Positions 33,218 to 42,977 of a stretch of DNA of 64,000 nucleotides are shown piece after piece. Position 1 is the stretch's first letter; each line of letters opens with the position of its first letter. The stretch comes from Pedobacter polaris (GTDB lineage Bacteria; Bacteroidota; Bacteroidia; Sphingobacteriales; Sphingobacteriaceae): the NCBI RefSeq assembly GCF_005116505.1, contig NZ_SWBR01000001.1, positions 62,001 to 126,000 on the forward strand. The letters are read 5' to 3'. Position numbers and translations under genes: made by a program. Under the pieces are notes generated by a model, which worked only from the letters and a program-made list of their open reading frames with translations, was not told the DNA's origin and made no database searches.

Positions 33218-34228
33218 TTAAGCAACAGGTTTTTCTCTGTATATGGTTTCTAGCACTGTTTGACCAACGGCTAGCAAGGTGTTTTTATCAATATTATTAA
33301 GATTATCTAACTGCGTATGCCAGTTCATGTAAAAACCAGAGGTATCTGCAAAATGAATAATGTCTATGCAAGGAATTCCTGCTTGGTTAACCCAAAAATG
33401 ATCATCAATTAAATTACCTGATGGCACATTGATAAAGTATGCCGAATAGCCAATTTCATTTCCAACATCCCATACTTTTTTAACAATCTGTGGTGCATAT
33501 TTTCTTGAAATTTCATCTTGAGTAAACTGGGCATTACTGCCACCAACCATGTCTAAATTTATGGCATATAAAGGTTTGTACCCTTTTACTGGCGGATTTT
33601 TTGACCAATATTGTGATCCAATACACCAAGTTGTTTCATTTTCAGATTCATCTTGTGATTTACCATAGTCTTCAATATCCCATAAAATAAAATCTACCCC
33701 AACATTTGGCTGCTTCAATTGAATTTGTCGGGCCATTTCTAAGATCACCGCAACTCCACTCGCCCCATCATTAGCAGCATCGAAAGGTTGATTATGCATT
33801 TTAGGGTCAGGATCTTGATCAGAAAATGGGCGAGCGTCCCAATGGGCAGTAATTAAAACTCTTTCTTTTTTCTCAGGATAGAATGCAGCAATAATATTTT
33901 TTAAACGATGTGATTTCCCATCATAGGTTTTAGCTGGAGCCTCTTGCACAAAAACTTCCGCACCAAATGATTTAAACTTATTTACTAAATAAACAGCGCA
34001 TTTAGCATGTGCCTCTGTTGATGGAATACGTGGGCCAAAATCTACTTGTGCTTTTGTATAAGCATAAGCACTATCGGCATTAAATTCTGGAGAAACTAGT
34101 TTTACTACCTGCACTGTTTCCTCTTCAGTTTGCTTCTTATCAGATTTGCATGCGTGTAATAATCCTAATGCAGCTAAAAAAATTATAAGCAGTTTTTTAG
34201 TTGTCTGATTTAATTTTTGGATATTCAT
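33218..34228 (-). CDS. M28 family zinc metallopeptidase (glutaminyl-cyclase-like lipoprotein)
   Basis: This 336-residue lipoprotein has a lipobox GLLHAC followed by a charged linker. The M28 fold shows metal-binding and catalytic positions in TAHWDARPF, AANDGASGVAVILEMAR, WDIEDYGKSQDE and INLDMVGG. It could be an aminopeptidase or a glutaminyl cyclase; the DFILWDIEDYG segment favours the cyclase-like branch. The ATG at 34228 is preferred to a TTG three codons upstream. Its first 32 bases overlap the end of the BRO-type gene in another frame on the same strand. Confidence 0.87.
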   Translation of the reverse strand: MNIQKLNQTTKKLLIIFLAALGLLHACKSDKKQTEEETVQVVKLVSPEFNADSAYAYTKAQVDFGPRIPSTEAHAKCAVYLVNKFKSFGAEVFVQEAPAKTYDGKSHRLKNIIAAFYPEKKERVLITAHWDARPFSDQDPDPKMHNQPFDAANDGASGVAVILEMARQIQLKQPNVGVDFILWDIEDYGKSQDESENETTWCIGSQYWSKNPPVKGYKPLYAINLDMVGGSNAQFTQDEISRKYAPQIVKKVWDVGNEIGYSAYFINVPSGNLIDDHFWVNQAGIPCIDIIHFADTSGFYMNWHTQLDNLNNIDKNTLLAVGQTVLETIYREKPVA

Positions 34229-35048
34229 TTTTTTCAATTAATAGTTTTTTGGCAGAGATAGTACTCACTATCTTTTTTCCTGTTTTATCTTCTATTTCTT
34301 TTCTAGTATTTCCAGCTATTGTTCCACCTTGTTGAGCTATAATTTTGCTTTCTTTAAAATTTTGAGGCGCTTTTTCTTTACTTATTTCTGTAGTTGTAGC
34401 TTCTGCTAACATATTCAAAACCAACTCTAAATTGGTCATATTGTCTCTTAAATTTTCTTTTTTTAAGTCTTTGTGTTTTTTGTATTCTTTTACAGTAAAC
34501 CCACTCCAAGCTTTTGTAATTTCATCAGTTAGAATTGCATATTCTAGTCCCTTTTTTACACCTCTAGCTTCCCATTCATTAGTTAAGTCATTGCGAACCT
34601 CAATACTTTTTAACCTTTGGTTTACCCATTCTTTACTATATCCTTTTTTAAGATAAGTTTCCATTAAACGATCTATTCCTATTTCTGGATCTTCAATTTC
34701 ATCAATTCTCTCTCTAGCAACTTTCGCTATCCATAATTTAAATGGCTCAGCTTTTGGAGATGGAACAGATTGAATTAAACGAAAGAGTTGTTCTGTATCT
34801 GCAACATCTGTTTTATAATATTTACCATCTGCAGATTTAATTTTCAGTTGTCCGATATTTTCGGACAACTCACTTCCTTCTTTTTTAAGCTTAGTTTTTA
34901 AATCATTCCAGTACTTTCTAGACCTATCAGTTCCTGTTAAAATTTCAATTACATCAACTATAGAAAAGTACCATTTCTCTTCACCATCATCCCAAATTGA
35001 GCGAACTTGTTTTTGCTCAAAAAGTTTTATTGCTTCTTCTTTACCCAT
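34197..35048 (-). CDS. BRO-N domain protein (phage antirepressor / DinD-like)
   Basis: This 283-residue protein begins with a BRO-N type DNA-binding domain (about 5-110: KQVRSIWDDGEEKWYFSIVDVIEIL, then SRKYWNDLKTKL) and a helical middle (SPKAEPFKLWIAKVARERIDEI, KGYSKEWVNQRLKSIEVRN). The C-terminus has GGTIAGNTRKEIEDKTGKKIV, which resembles DinD. Such proteins occur on phages and as damage-inducible genes. Here it is isolated, with no phage genes nearby, between conserved cysS and an M28 gene whose start it overlaps. This suggests a past insertion. The function is not known. Confidence 0.8.
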   Translation of the reverse strand: MGKEEAIKLFEQKQVRSIWDDGEEKWYFSIVDVIEILTGTDRSRKYWNDLKTKLKKEGSELSENIGQLKIKSADGKYYKTDVADTEQLFRLIQSVPSPKAEPFKLWIAKVARERIDEIEDPEIGIDRLMETYLKKGYSKEWVNQRLKSIEVRNDLTNEWEARGVKKGLEYAILTDEITKAWSGFTVKEYKKHKDLKKENLRDNMTNLELVLNMLAEATTTEISKEKAPQNFKESKIIAQQGGTIAGNTRKEIEDKTGKKIVSTISAKKLLIEKNEYPKIKSDN

Positions 35049-35097
35049 TATTGCTTTGGTTAATTGTTAAACTTTATAAAGGGATGATATGATTGTT

Positions 35098-36558
35098 TTA
35101 ATTTTTACTCCAAGTAGTTCCTTCTTTGCCGTCTTTGAGTTGGATACCTATGTTTTGCAAGCCAATACGAATTTGGTCTGAGGTAGCGTAATCTTTGTTC
35201 TCTTTAGCGTCTTTTCTTAGAGAAATTACCATATCTAAAACTTCATTTAGCTCTGTATTGCTGGTATCTTCATCTTTTAAGCCAAAAACTGTGAATATAA
35301 AATCGTTCATCAAAGTTTTTAATTTTTCAAGCTCTGCTTCTGATATTTTAGCTGTACCATCATAAACAGTATTTATAATCCTTGTGGCTTCAAACAATTC
35401 TGCAATTACAACCGGGCTATTAAAATCATCATTCATTGCATTGATACACCTTGTACGGATGGGATCAACTTCAATATTTCCTTGTTCACTAGCCACTAAT
35501 TTTGGCAATAAGCTAACTGCATTCATCAACCTTCTAAATCCTTTTTCAGAGGCCTCCAATGCATCATTAGAAAAATCTAACGTACTGCGGTAGTGTGCTT
35601 GTAACATGAAAAACTTAACTGTCATCGGGCTATATCCCTTTCTTAACAAAGGATGATTTCCTGTAAACAGTTCTCCAGGTAAAAATCCGTTGCCCAAAGA
35701 TTTAGACATACGGGTGCCATTAACCGTTAACATATTGGTATGCATCCAATATTTAGCAGGCTGTTGATGACTACAAGCTTCAGACTGTGCAATTTCATTG
35801 GTATGATGTGTTGCTGCCAAATCCATTCCGCCACCATGGATATCAAATTCTTGACCCAAGTATTTGGCACTCATTGCAGAACACTCAATATGCCAGCCCG
35901 GAAAGCCCATGCCCCAAGGAGATACCCATTGCATTAAAGTTTCTGGTTTAGCTTTAATCCAAAGCGCAAAATCTAACCTTCCGCGTTTATCATCCTGCCC
36001 ACCAAGCTCTCTTGTATTAGCTAACATATCTTCCAAATTTCTATTGGTTAATATGGTATAGTTATATTGTTTACTGTATTTTTCTACATCAAAATAAATT
36101 GTTCCATTTACCTCATAAGCATAACCATTGTTAATAATGGTTTTAATCATTTCAATTTGCTCAATGATGTGTCCGGTTGCTGTTGGCTCAATGCTAGGAG
36201 GCAAAGCGTTAAACATTCTCATTACATCATGGAAACCTAAGGTATACTTCTGAACAATTTCCATAGGCTCTAGTTGCTCCAATTTTGCTCTTTTTGCAAA
36301 TTTATCATCCCCCTCATCTCTATCACCTTCTAAGTGTCCAGCGTCTGTAATATTTCTTACATAGCGAACTTTATATCCACTATATTTTAAATACCTAAAG
36401 ATTAAATCGAACGAAAGAAAGGTACGGCAATTACCCAAATGCACATCACTATAAACAGTTGGACCACACACATACATCCCTACATTAGGTGCATTTAGCG
36501 GTTTAAAAAGTTCCTTTTTTCGTGAAATGGTATTGTATAATTGTATTTCTTGTTTCAT
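35098..36558 (-). CDS. cysS: cysteinyl-tRNA synthetase
   Basis: This class I synthetase charges tRNA-Cys. It shows zinc ligand C31 in YVCGPTVYSDVHLGN with the HIGH-type motif at 40-43, GWHIECSAMS with the second zinc cysteine, HTNEIAQSEA and the RMSKSLGN (KMSKS) loop. Length 486 is normal. The gene is a single unit, 29 bp downstream of the EEP gene on the same strand. Confidence 0.97.
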   Translation of the reverse strand: MKQEIQLYNTISRKKELFKPLNAPNVGMYVCGPTVYSDVHLGNCRTFLSFDLIFRYLKYSGYKVRYVRNITDAGHLEGDRDEGDDKFAKRAKLEQLEPMEIVQKYTLGFHDVMRMFNALPPSIEPTATGHIIEQIEMIKTIINNGYAYEVNGTIYFDVEKYSKQYNYTILTNRNLEDMLANTRELGGQDDKRGRLDFALWIKAKPETLMQWVSPWGMGFPGWHIECSAMSAKYLGQEFDIHGGGMDLAATHHTNEIAQSEACSHQQPAKYWMHTNMLTVNGTRMSKSLGNGFLPGELFTGNHPLLRKGYSPMTVKFFMLQAHYRSTLDFSNDALEASEKGFRRLMNAVSLLPKLVASEQGNIEVDPIRTRCINAMNDDFNSPVVIAELFEATRIINTVYDGTAKISEAELEKLKTLMNDFIFTVFGLKDEDTSNTELNEVLDMVISLRKDAKENKDYATSDQIRIGLQNIGIQLKDGKEGTTWSKN

Positions 36559-36587
36559 AGAGCAAATGTAACTAAAATGGGTTAATC

Positions 36588-37706
36588 TTAGGGTTTAAGA
36601 GTTTTTAAGCGAAGATCACTTCTAACCGGAAAATGATCTGATAATTTAGCTTCCACGATGTGGTAATTTGTAACCTCGATATCTTTTGAAGTTGCGATAT
36701 AGTCTATCTGAAAATTAGGGAATTTTCCATTATAAGTTCTTCCTAATCCAGCACCTTTTTTAATGAATGCGTTATTTAAAGAATCGGTCATTTTAGTAAC
36801 GGCATAAGATGCAGGGGTATCGTTAAAATCACCAACAACAACATAAGGAGTAGTACAGGTTTTCATGTGGGCTTTCATTAAATCTACTTGCGCACTACGT
36901 TTTAAAAAAGCAGTTTTTAACATTCTAACAATACGCTTAGAAGAGCCTTTTTCTACATCCATATCTTTTGTTACTTTTTCTAAATAGTTATAGTCTTCTT
37001 TTTCAAAAGAAATAGATTGAAGGTGAACATTATAAACTCTTAAAACCTGTTCCTTAATAGTTAAATCAACATATATACATTCATTTCCAGCATCTACCTC
37101 AAACAAAATATTGTCTTTGTTATTGATGGGATATTTAGAAAAAATTGCCAAACCGAATGCTTCAGAAGCACTTTTCATAGTTGGCACAAAATAATAATAT
37201 TTCGTATTTAACAGCTTCTTTAAGCTATCAATAGTATCAAATGGTCCTTTGGGTTTAGTAAAAAACTCTTGAAAGCAGATCACATCTGGATTTTGGTCTC
37301 TTACCACCTTGAGCATTTTCTCTTTAACCTCAGGATTAATCGCATCTCCATAAGGCCTAAAATTATGAACATTGTAGGTCATTACTCTTACCAGTCCCTG
37401 TTCGGTTTTCTCCTTTTCACCAGCCTTGCCAAAAAACCCAAAAGTTGCAATTAAAGTATGCCATCCACTACAAACAATAAGGATTGTGACCAAAGAAAAA
37501 ACCCATTTCTTCCTCAATAACCACCAAAGTAGCATAATTACATTTGCCAACAGAAAAAATGGATAGGCTAAGCCAAAAAACGCCAAAATGATATGTTCTC
37601 TAGGATCATTCTTACCAGCAAGAATACCACATATTAAGCCAATAGCTACACAGATGGCTGTAAAAACCATTAATTTATCGAAAAAAGTAAGCTTTTTCTT
37701 TTCCAT
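36588..37706 (-). CDS. endonuclease/exonuclease/phosphatase family membrane protein
   Basis: Residues 1-90 hold three hydrophobic segments (about 11-30, 36-66, 70-88) and residues about 105-372 an EEP domain with the motifs RVMTYNVHNFRPYG, VICFQEFF, VVGDFNDTPASYAV and a terminal AKLSDHFPVRSDL, so the metal and catalytic residues (N, E, D, N, H) are present. It should cleave phosphodiesters outside the membrane; the substrate is unknown. Its ATG overlaps the rhomboid stop by one base, so it belongs to the mutL-rhomboid-rhomboid run. Confidence 0.88.
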   Translation of the reverse strand: MEKKKLTFFDKLMVFTAICVAIGLICGILAGKNDPREHIILAFFGLAYPFFLLANVIMLLWWLLRKKWVFSLVTILIVCSGWHTLIATFGFFGKAGEKEKTEQGLVRVMTYNVHNFRPYGDAINPEVKEKMLKVVRDQNPDVICFQEFFTKPKGPFDTIDSLKKLLNTKYYYFVPTMKSASEAFGLAIFSKYPINNKDNILFEVDAGNECIYVDLTIKEQVLRVYNVHLQSISFEKEDYNYLEKVTKDMDVEKGSSKRIVRMLKTAFLKRSAQVDLMKAHMKTCTTPYVVVGDFNDTPASYAVTKMTDSLNNAFIKKGAGLGRTYNGKFPNFQIDYIATSKDIEVTNYHIVEAKLSDHFPVRSDLRLKTLKP

Positions 37707-38551
37707 TAATTTTTGCTTGCCTTAAACAAAGTATCTTTTTCTTCTTTACTTAATTGATCATATCCAGACTTTGATATTTTATCTAAAATTGCATCAACTT
37801 CTTTTTGATTTATTGTAGAGGTTTGTTTTTTAACTCCATTATTTCTAACCACTTTTAGTTTAGGTTTTCTCTCGAATAAGCTACTTAAATCTGTTCCGCT
37901 TTGCAGTAATTTTATGTAGATAAATCCAAACAATACACCTCCTAAATGTGATAAGCTACCCCCTGCGTTCATTTTCGTTGTACCAATTAAATCTAAAAGG
38001 ATGTAAACCAATAACAGGTATTTTATCTTTACATCTCCCAAAAACATTAAACGTAGGCTGTAATTTGGCACAAGCGTTGCAGCTGCAGCAAAAACTGCCA
38101 TTACCGCTGCTGAAGAACCAATTAATGGAACATTTACTGAAGTAATAAACACAGGAACAAGGTTAAATATTAGGGCGTAAAAAACCGCTCCTAAGATGCC
38201 ACCAGCTAAATACACAAAATGGAACTGGCGAGGTTTAACAAAATCTAAAAATATTTGTCCCATCCAATACAACCACAACATGTTGAAAAGGATATGAAAA
38301 AAATCTTTGTGGAAGAATTGATAAGTTAAAACTGTATAAAAACGAGTTAGCCATAAACCTGGAGCAGATGGAAAAGCTAAATATTCCTTCACTAATCCAT
38401 CTATAAATCCATCCCTCCCTGAATAGTAAAATACAACAGATAATAAAGAAACAACCACAAAAGCTGCAGCGTTAATACCGATATAAAGAAAAACAGGATT
38501 GCCAGACTTAAAAAATTTAAGCTTTAAATCGTTCCACAAGTTGTTAGTCAT
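37706..38551 (-). CDS. rhomboid family intramembrane serine protease (second of pair)
   Basis: This 281-residue protein has six transmembrane helices, the catalytic serine in GSSAAVMAVF and the histidine in SLSHLGGVLFGF; the HxxxN in FFHILFNMLWLYW is present. A soluble C-terminal tail of about 70 charged residues ends in a DAILDKISKSGYDQLSKEEKDTLF segment, a short helical domain seen on this subfamily in Bacteroidota. It overlaps the first rhomboid gene by 8 bp and the EEP gene by one base. Confidence 0.92.
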   Translation of the reverse strand: MTNNLWNDLKLKFFKSGNPVFLYIGINAAAFVVVSLLSVVFYYSGRDGFIDGLVKEYLAFPSAPGLWLTRFYTVLTYQFFHKDFFHILFNMLWLYWMGQIFLDFVKPRQFHFVYLAGGILGAVFYALIFNLVPVFITSVNVPLIGSSAAVMAVFAAAATLVPNYSLRLMFLGDVKIKYLLLVYILLDLIGTTKMNAGGSLSHLGGVLFGFIYIKLLQSGTDLSSLFERKPKLKVVRNNGVKKQTSTINQKEVDAILDKISKSGYDQLSKEEKDTLFKASKN

Positions 38552-39248
38552 AATAATCGAAGTATGTATTTTTATTACGCCAGATTTTAACTAAAATATA
38601 GCCAATTAATGCCCCTCCTAAATGGGCAAAGTGGGCAACAGAATCTCCTTGAAACTTTGCCACGCCTAAGAAAAACTCAAGTACAATATAAACTGGAATA
38701 ATATATTTTGCTTTTACCGGAACAGGAATAAACATAATATAAAGCTCCAAATTTGGGTATAACATTGCAAATGCCACTAGTAACCCAAAAATTGCCCCAG
38801 AAGCACCTACCATTGGTCCAAAGTAAATACCACCCATTGTCTCTATTTGTTCAGGGCTAAGCGTGGTAGATATATTTGAAAGATCATTTATTGCAGATCC
38901 GGTCATTTGATAAACCTCAAATGCCTGAACGCCCCATTGCAAAGCTAAAGCCCCTAAGCCTGTTATTAAATAGAAATTAATAAATCTCTTACCTCCCCAA
39001 TGCGCTTCTAGAATACTTCCAAAAGAGTATAAGGCAAACATATTGAAAATGATATGCATTATATCTTGGCTTGAATGCATAAACATATAAGTAATTGGTT
39101 GCCATATACTAAAAGCAGGAGAATCAAAGTAATAGACGGCTAAGTATTTTGTAAGTGGAATTCCTTGTTGCCCCAATAGCCAGGTTGCAAAATAAAATAT
39201 CACATTTATGATTAGTAGATTTTTTACTACTGGTGTTATATTATTCAT
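38544..39248 (-). CDS. rhomboid family intramembrane serine protease (first of pair)
   Basis: This 234-residue, six-helix protease has the active-site Ser in GASGAIFGLLV and His in AHLGGALIGY, with the oxyanion HxxxN in IMHIIFNMFALY. It has no soluble tail, unlike its neighbour. Substrates are unknown. It follows mutL by six bases on the same strand; both rhomboids are probably products of an old duplication. Confidence 0.93.
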   Translation of the reverse strand: MNNITPVVKNLLIINVIFYFATWLLGQQGIPLTKYLAVYYFDSPAFSIWQPITYMFMHSSQDIMHIIFNMFALYSFGSILEAHWGGKRFINFYLITGLGALALQWGVQAFEVYQMTGSAINDLSNISTTLSPEQIETMGGIYFGPMVGASGAIFGLLVAFAMLYPNLELYIMFIPVPVKAKYIIPVYIVLEFFLGVAKFQGDSVAHFAHLGGALIGYILVKIWRNKNTYFDYYD

Positions 39249-39254
39249 ATAATT

Positions 39255-41102
39255 TTATCTATCAAATTTTTGAGCAATCTCGCTTAACGGAATTGTTTGT
39301 ATTACTGGTTTTCCACTAATGCTAAAATTAGGGGTTTTACAAGCAAAAAGTTCTTCAATTAGTGTATTCATTTCTTGCTGACCTAATGCTGTGCCGCCTT
39401 TAATTGCACTATTTTTAGCCATGCTTCTTGCTAAAGCATCGCGTTTATCCAATTTTAATTCTTGTTGCGAATTTTTAAAGCCCTCAATTAAATGTTCAAA
39501 TAATTGTGTTTCATTAATATTTGTACTTCCTAAATCTACAGGAATTCCTTCTATTACTAAAGTGTTTTTACCAAACTCACGCACCTCAAAACCCAAACTT
39601 TTAATGTCTTCTAACAAACTTTTGGCCAGTTCATAATCGTTAGGGCTTAGCGTAACGGTTTGTGGAAATAAACTTTGTTGTGATGCTCCTTTTCTATCTT
39701 CTAAATGGAGTAAAAATCTTTCGTACAAAATTCTTTCGTGTGCAGCTTGCTGGTCAATAATCATTACTCCAGATTTAATCTGAGAAACAATATAACGATG
39801 ATGTATCTGCATAAATTGCTTTTGCAGTGGCTCAAAATGATCATCTTTCTGCGCTTCCCCTAAATCTATTTGGGTCTGCTCGGGTAATTCATGATTTGTA
39901 ATCTCATATAACGAACCCCAATTTTTACTTGGGGCCATATTTTGATTTTGACTTCTAGCTACACTACCACCACTATAAGCAGGTGTTGTTGGTGCAAAAG
40001 GGTTAAAATCTGGATTAAAAGCAATGGTTGGCGGCACAATATCTTCATGCGCTAACGGACTAATCATGTTGCTAAAACCTGTTTCTTGGTTAAAATCTAT
40101 GGTAGGACTAATGTTAAACTTACCTAATGATCTTTTAACAGCCGAATGTATAATTGCATAAATAGATCTTTCATCTAAATACTTGATTTCTGTTTTAGTT
40201 GGATGCACATTTACATCAATCTTTGCAGGATCGATCTCTATAAACAACACATATAAAGGGAAATTATCATCAGGCAATAATTCTTGATAAGCTTTATTTA
40301 CTGCGTGATTTAAATAGGCATCCTTAATAAACCTATCATTTACAAAGAAGAACTGTTCACCCCTGGTTTTCTTTGCAAACTCGGGCTTGCCGATATACCC
40401 CTTTAAATTAATAATTGTAGTTTCTTCTTCTACCGGAATTAAACGCTCATTGTAATTATTGCCAAACAAATGCACCACACGTTGTTTCATGGCAGATGCA
40501 GGTAATCGATAAACCTCAACCCCATCGTGGTGTAAAGTAAAAGCAATATGTGGTTTTGCCATTGCTACTCTTTGAAATTCATCGATAATATGACGCATTT
40601 CTGCAGGATTGCTTTTTAAAAAATTACGACGAGCAGGTGTATTATAAAAAAGATTTTTAATACAAATACTCGTTCCGTTTGCTGTACCAACTGGCTCTTG
40701 TTTAATGAAAGTTGAGCCATCAATTGCAATCAATGTTCCAACCTCATCTTCATGCCGTTTGGTTTTCATTTCTACTTGAGATATTGCCGCAATAGATGCC
40801 ATTGCCTCTCCCCTAAAGCCCATTGTTCTAATGGCAAATAAATCTTCCGCTTTGCGAACTTTAGAAGTTGCATGTCGTTCAAAGCACATCCTTGCATCGG
40901 TTATGCTCATGCCACACCCATTGTCTATTACTTGGATAAGCGCTTTTCCGGCGTCTTTAACTATCAATTGTATTTTATCAGCCCCTGCATCTATGGCGTT
41001 TTCTAGTAATTCTTTTACCGCTGATGCAGGTCTTTGCACCACCTCTCCTGCTGCAATTTGATTGGCAACACTATCGGGTAAAAGTTGTATAATATCAGAC
41101 AT
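39255..41102 (-). CDS. mutL: DNA mismatch repair protein MutL
   Basis: MutL links mismatch recognition by MutS to strand removal. The GHKL ATPase N-terminus shows ELLENAIDAGA, DNGCGM and GFRGEAMASI; a TxTxTEIKYLDER segment and a linker of about 100 residues (360-440) follow, then the C-terminal dimerisation domain. The C-terminal endonuclease motif DQHAxHERxxYE is present in the form IIDQQAAHERILYERFL (DQQA instead of DQHA). The DQHAxxERxxYE-type motif of nuclease-active MutLs is DQHA(X)2E(X)4E, so the His-to-Gln change may mean lack of nuclease activity. Confidence 0.95.
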   Translation of the reverse strand: MSDIIQLLPDSVANQIAAGEVVQRPASAVKELLENAIDAGADKIQLIVKDAGKALIQVIDNGCGMSITDARMCFERHATSKVRKAEDLFAIRTMGFRGEAMASIAAISQVEMKTKRHEDEVGTLIAIDGSTFIKQEPVGTANGTSICIKNLFYNTPARRNFLKSNPAEMRHIIDEFQRVAMAKPHIAFTLHHDGVEVYRLPASAMKQRVVHLFGNNYNERLIPVEEETTIINLKGYIGKPEFAKKTRGEQFFFVNDRFIKDAYLNHAVNKAYQELLPDDNFPLYVLFIEIDPAKIDVNVHPTKTEIKYLDERSIYAIIHSAVKRSLGKFNISPTIDFNQETGFSNMISPLAHEDIVPPTIAFNPDFNPFAPTTPAYSGGSVARSQNQNMAPSKNWGSLYEITNHELPEQTQIDLGEAQKDDHFEPLQKQFMQIHHRYIVSQIKSGVMIIDQQAAHERILYERFLLHLEDRKGASQQSLFPQTVTLSPNDYELAKSLLEDIKSLGFEVREFGKNTLVIEGIPVDLGSTNINETQLFEHLIEGFKNSQQELKLDKRDALARSMAKNSAIKGGTALGQQEMNTLIEELFACKTPNFSISGKPVIQTIPLSEIAQKFDR

Positions 41103-41158
41103 TATTCTTTTTTGTAGGTTGCTAATTTAGCGAAAATACAGCTATTTAAGAGATAAAT

Positions 41159-41216
41159 ATTGATTGTTTAATTGTCAAATTGCTTAATAGGCTAACAATC
41201 AATTTATAGCTATAAA
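41159..41216. promoter_or_regulatory. inverted repeat and palindrome between mutL and the amidohydrolase gene
   Basis: ATTGATTGTT (41159-41168) has its inverse AACAATCAAT at 41194-41203, followed at once by a perfect 14-bp palindrome TTTATAGCTATAAA (41203-41216). They lie 57-101 bp before mutL and 57-114 bp before the plus-strand gene. Confidence 0.35.
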
Positions 41217-41272
41217 TGCAACATTGTTATCTCTAAATTGAAAACTGTGAACTGATTTTATATCTTTAAAAT

Positions 41273-42928
41273 ATGAAACGATTACTCTCTTTAATTGCTT
41301 TGCTGTTTATTTTATGCAGCTGTAACAAACCAAAAGCAGATTTAGTTATTTATAACGCTAAAATTTACACGGTTAACAATAAATTTGATATTGCTGAAGC
41401 CATGGCCGTTAAAGACGGCAAAATTTTAGCTGTTGGTAGCAGTGCCGATATCCGTAAACAATTTAGCGGCACCGAAGAGGTTGATGCGAATGGCAAAGCT
41501 GTATATCCAGGTTTTATAGACGCCCATGCCCACTTTTTTGGCTATGGAGAGAGCTTGCAAAGTGCAGATTTAAGAGAAACCAAAAGTTGGGAAGAAGTAA
41601 TTGATAGAGTTACAGCATTCGCAAAAACTCACCCAGATGGTTGGTTAACTGGCAGGGGCTGGGACCAAAATGATTGGCCAAATAAACAGTTTCCTACCAA
41701 AGAAAAATTAGATTCACTTTTTCCGAACAGACCAGTATTGTTAGAAAGAATTGACGGACACGCCTCTATCGCAAATCAAAGTGCCTTAACCGCAGCAGGT
41801 ATTACAAAATCTTTTACTTTAACCGGTGGAGACATTGTAGAAAAAGATGGCAAGCTAACTGGGCTTTTAATTGATAATGCGGTAGAATTAGTTTCAAATA
41901 AAGTTCCGCCAGTAAATGAAACAAAAGCAAAAAAAATATTATTAGATGCCCAGAAAAATTGCTTTGCAGTTGGCTTAACTACTATTGATGATTGTGGTTT
42001 AGATTATGAGGCCGTTCAATTTATAGAAAAACTACAAGCTGATAAAAGTTTAAAAATGCGTTTGTACGTAATGCTATCAGACAATGAAAAAAACTTCGAT
42101 TATTTGTTCAAACGTGGCGCTATCAAAACAGATAGATTAAATGTTCGTGCTTTTAAAGTTTATGCAGATGGTGCTTTGGGCTCTAGAGGAGCGTGTTTAA
42201 TGCATCCTTATAGTGATATGCCAACTAAATCTGGCTTCTTGTTAAGTGACCTTAAGCATTTTGAAGAAGTGGCCAAGAAAATCAATGAACACAATTTCCA
42301 GATGTGTACACATGCCATTGGCGATTCTGCAAACCGTAGTATTTTAAAAATATACAACCAAGTTTTAGGTGGTAAAAATGATAAACGTTGGAGAATTGAG
42401 CACGCTCAAGTTGTAGCACAAAGTGACTTTAATTTATTTGGTAGTGCTAGTGTTATTCCTTCTGTGCAACCCACTCATGCTACCTCTGATATGTATTGGG
42501 CAGCAGACCGTTTAGGTAACGAAAGAGTTAAAGGTGCCTATGCCTACAAACAATTGATGCAACAAAACGGTTGGATACCTTTAGGAACAGATTTCCCGGT
42601 AGAGCAAATTAACCCAATGCTTACCTTTTTTGCTGCAACAATTAGAAAAGACAGTAAAAATTATCCGCAAGGTGGCTACCAAATGGAAAATGCCTTAACC
42701 AAAGAACAAGCCTTAAGAGGGATGACCATTTGGGCGGCGAAAGCCAATTTTGAAGAGAAAGAAAAAGGAAGTTTAGAAGTTGGGAAATTTGCAGATTTTG
42801 TGATTTTAGACCACGATATTATGAAAGCAACAGATCAGCAGATTTTGCAAAACAAAGTGATAAAAACCTACGTTAATGGAGAGAAAGTATATGAGACCAG
42901 CATGGCCAAGCCAAATGAAAAAAAGTAA
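41273..42928 (+). CDS. amidohydrolase family 3 lipoprotein (YtcJ-like)
   Basis: This 551-residue lipoprotein (lipobox ILCSC) is an amidohydrolase of the YtcJ/N-substituted formamide deformylase type: metal ligands in DAHAHFFGYG, a DGALGSRGACL segment with its lysine/aspartate site, ATHAIGD-type and EHAQVVAQSD motifs, and the late GTDFPVEQINPM. It probably hydrolyses an amide of unknown identity in the periplasm. Its end overlaps the upstream Met codons of the next open frame, but the real start of that gene is 49 bp further on. It is probably co-transcribed with it. Confidence 0.9.
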   Translation: MKRLLSLIALLFILCSCNKPKADLVIYNAKIYTVNNKFDIAEAMAVKDGKILAVGSSADIRKQFSGTEEVDANGKAVYPGFIDAHAHFFGYGESLQSADLRETKSWEEVIDRVTAFAKTHPDGWLTGRGWDQNDWPNKQFPTKEKLDSLFPNRPVLLERIDGHASIANQSALTAAGITKSFTLTGGDIVEKDGKLTGLLIDNAVELVSNKVPPVNETKAKKILLDAQKNCFAVGLTTIDDCGLDYEAVQFIEKLQADKSLKMRLYVMLSDNEKNFDYLFKRGAIKTDRLNVRAFKVYADGALGSRGACLMHPYSDMPTKSGFLLSDLKHFEEVAKKINEHNFQMCTHAIGDSANRSILKIYNQVLGGKNDKRWRIEHAQVVAQSDFNLFGSASVIPSVQPTHATSDMYWAADRLGNERVKGAYAYKQLMQQNGWIPLGTDFPVEQINPMLTFFAATIRKDSKNYPQGGYQMENALTKEQALRGMTIWAAKANFEEKEKGSLEVGKFADFVILDHDIMKATDQQILQNKVIKTYVNGEKVYETSMAKPNEKK

Positions 42929-42977
42929 CCACACAAGTATAATCGCTTTATCACACCCGAAAACAACCATAAAACCA

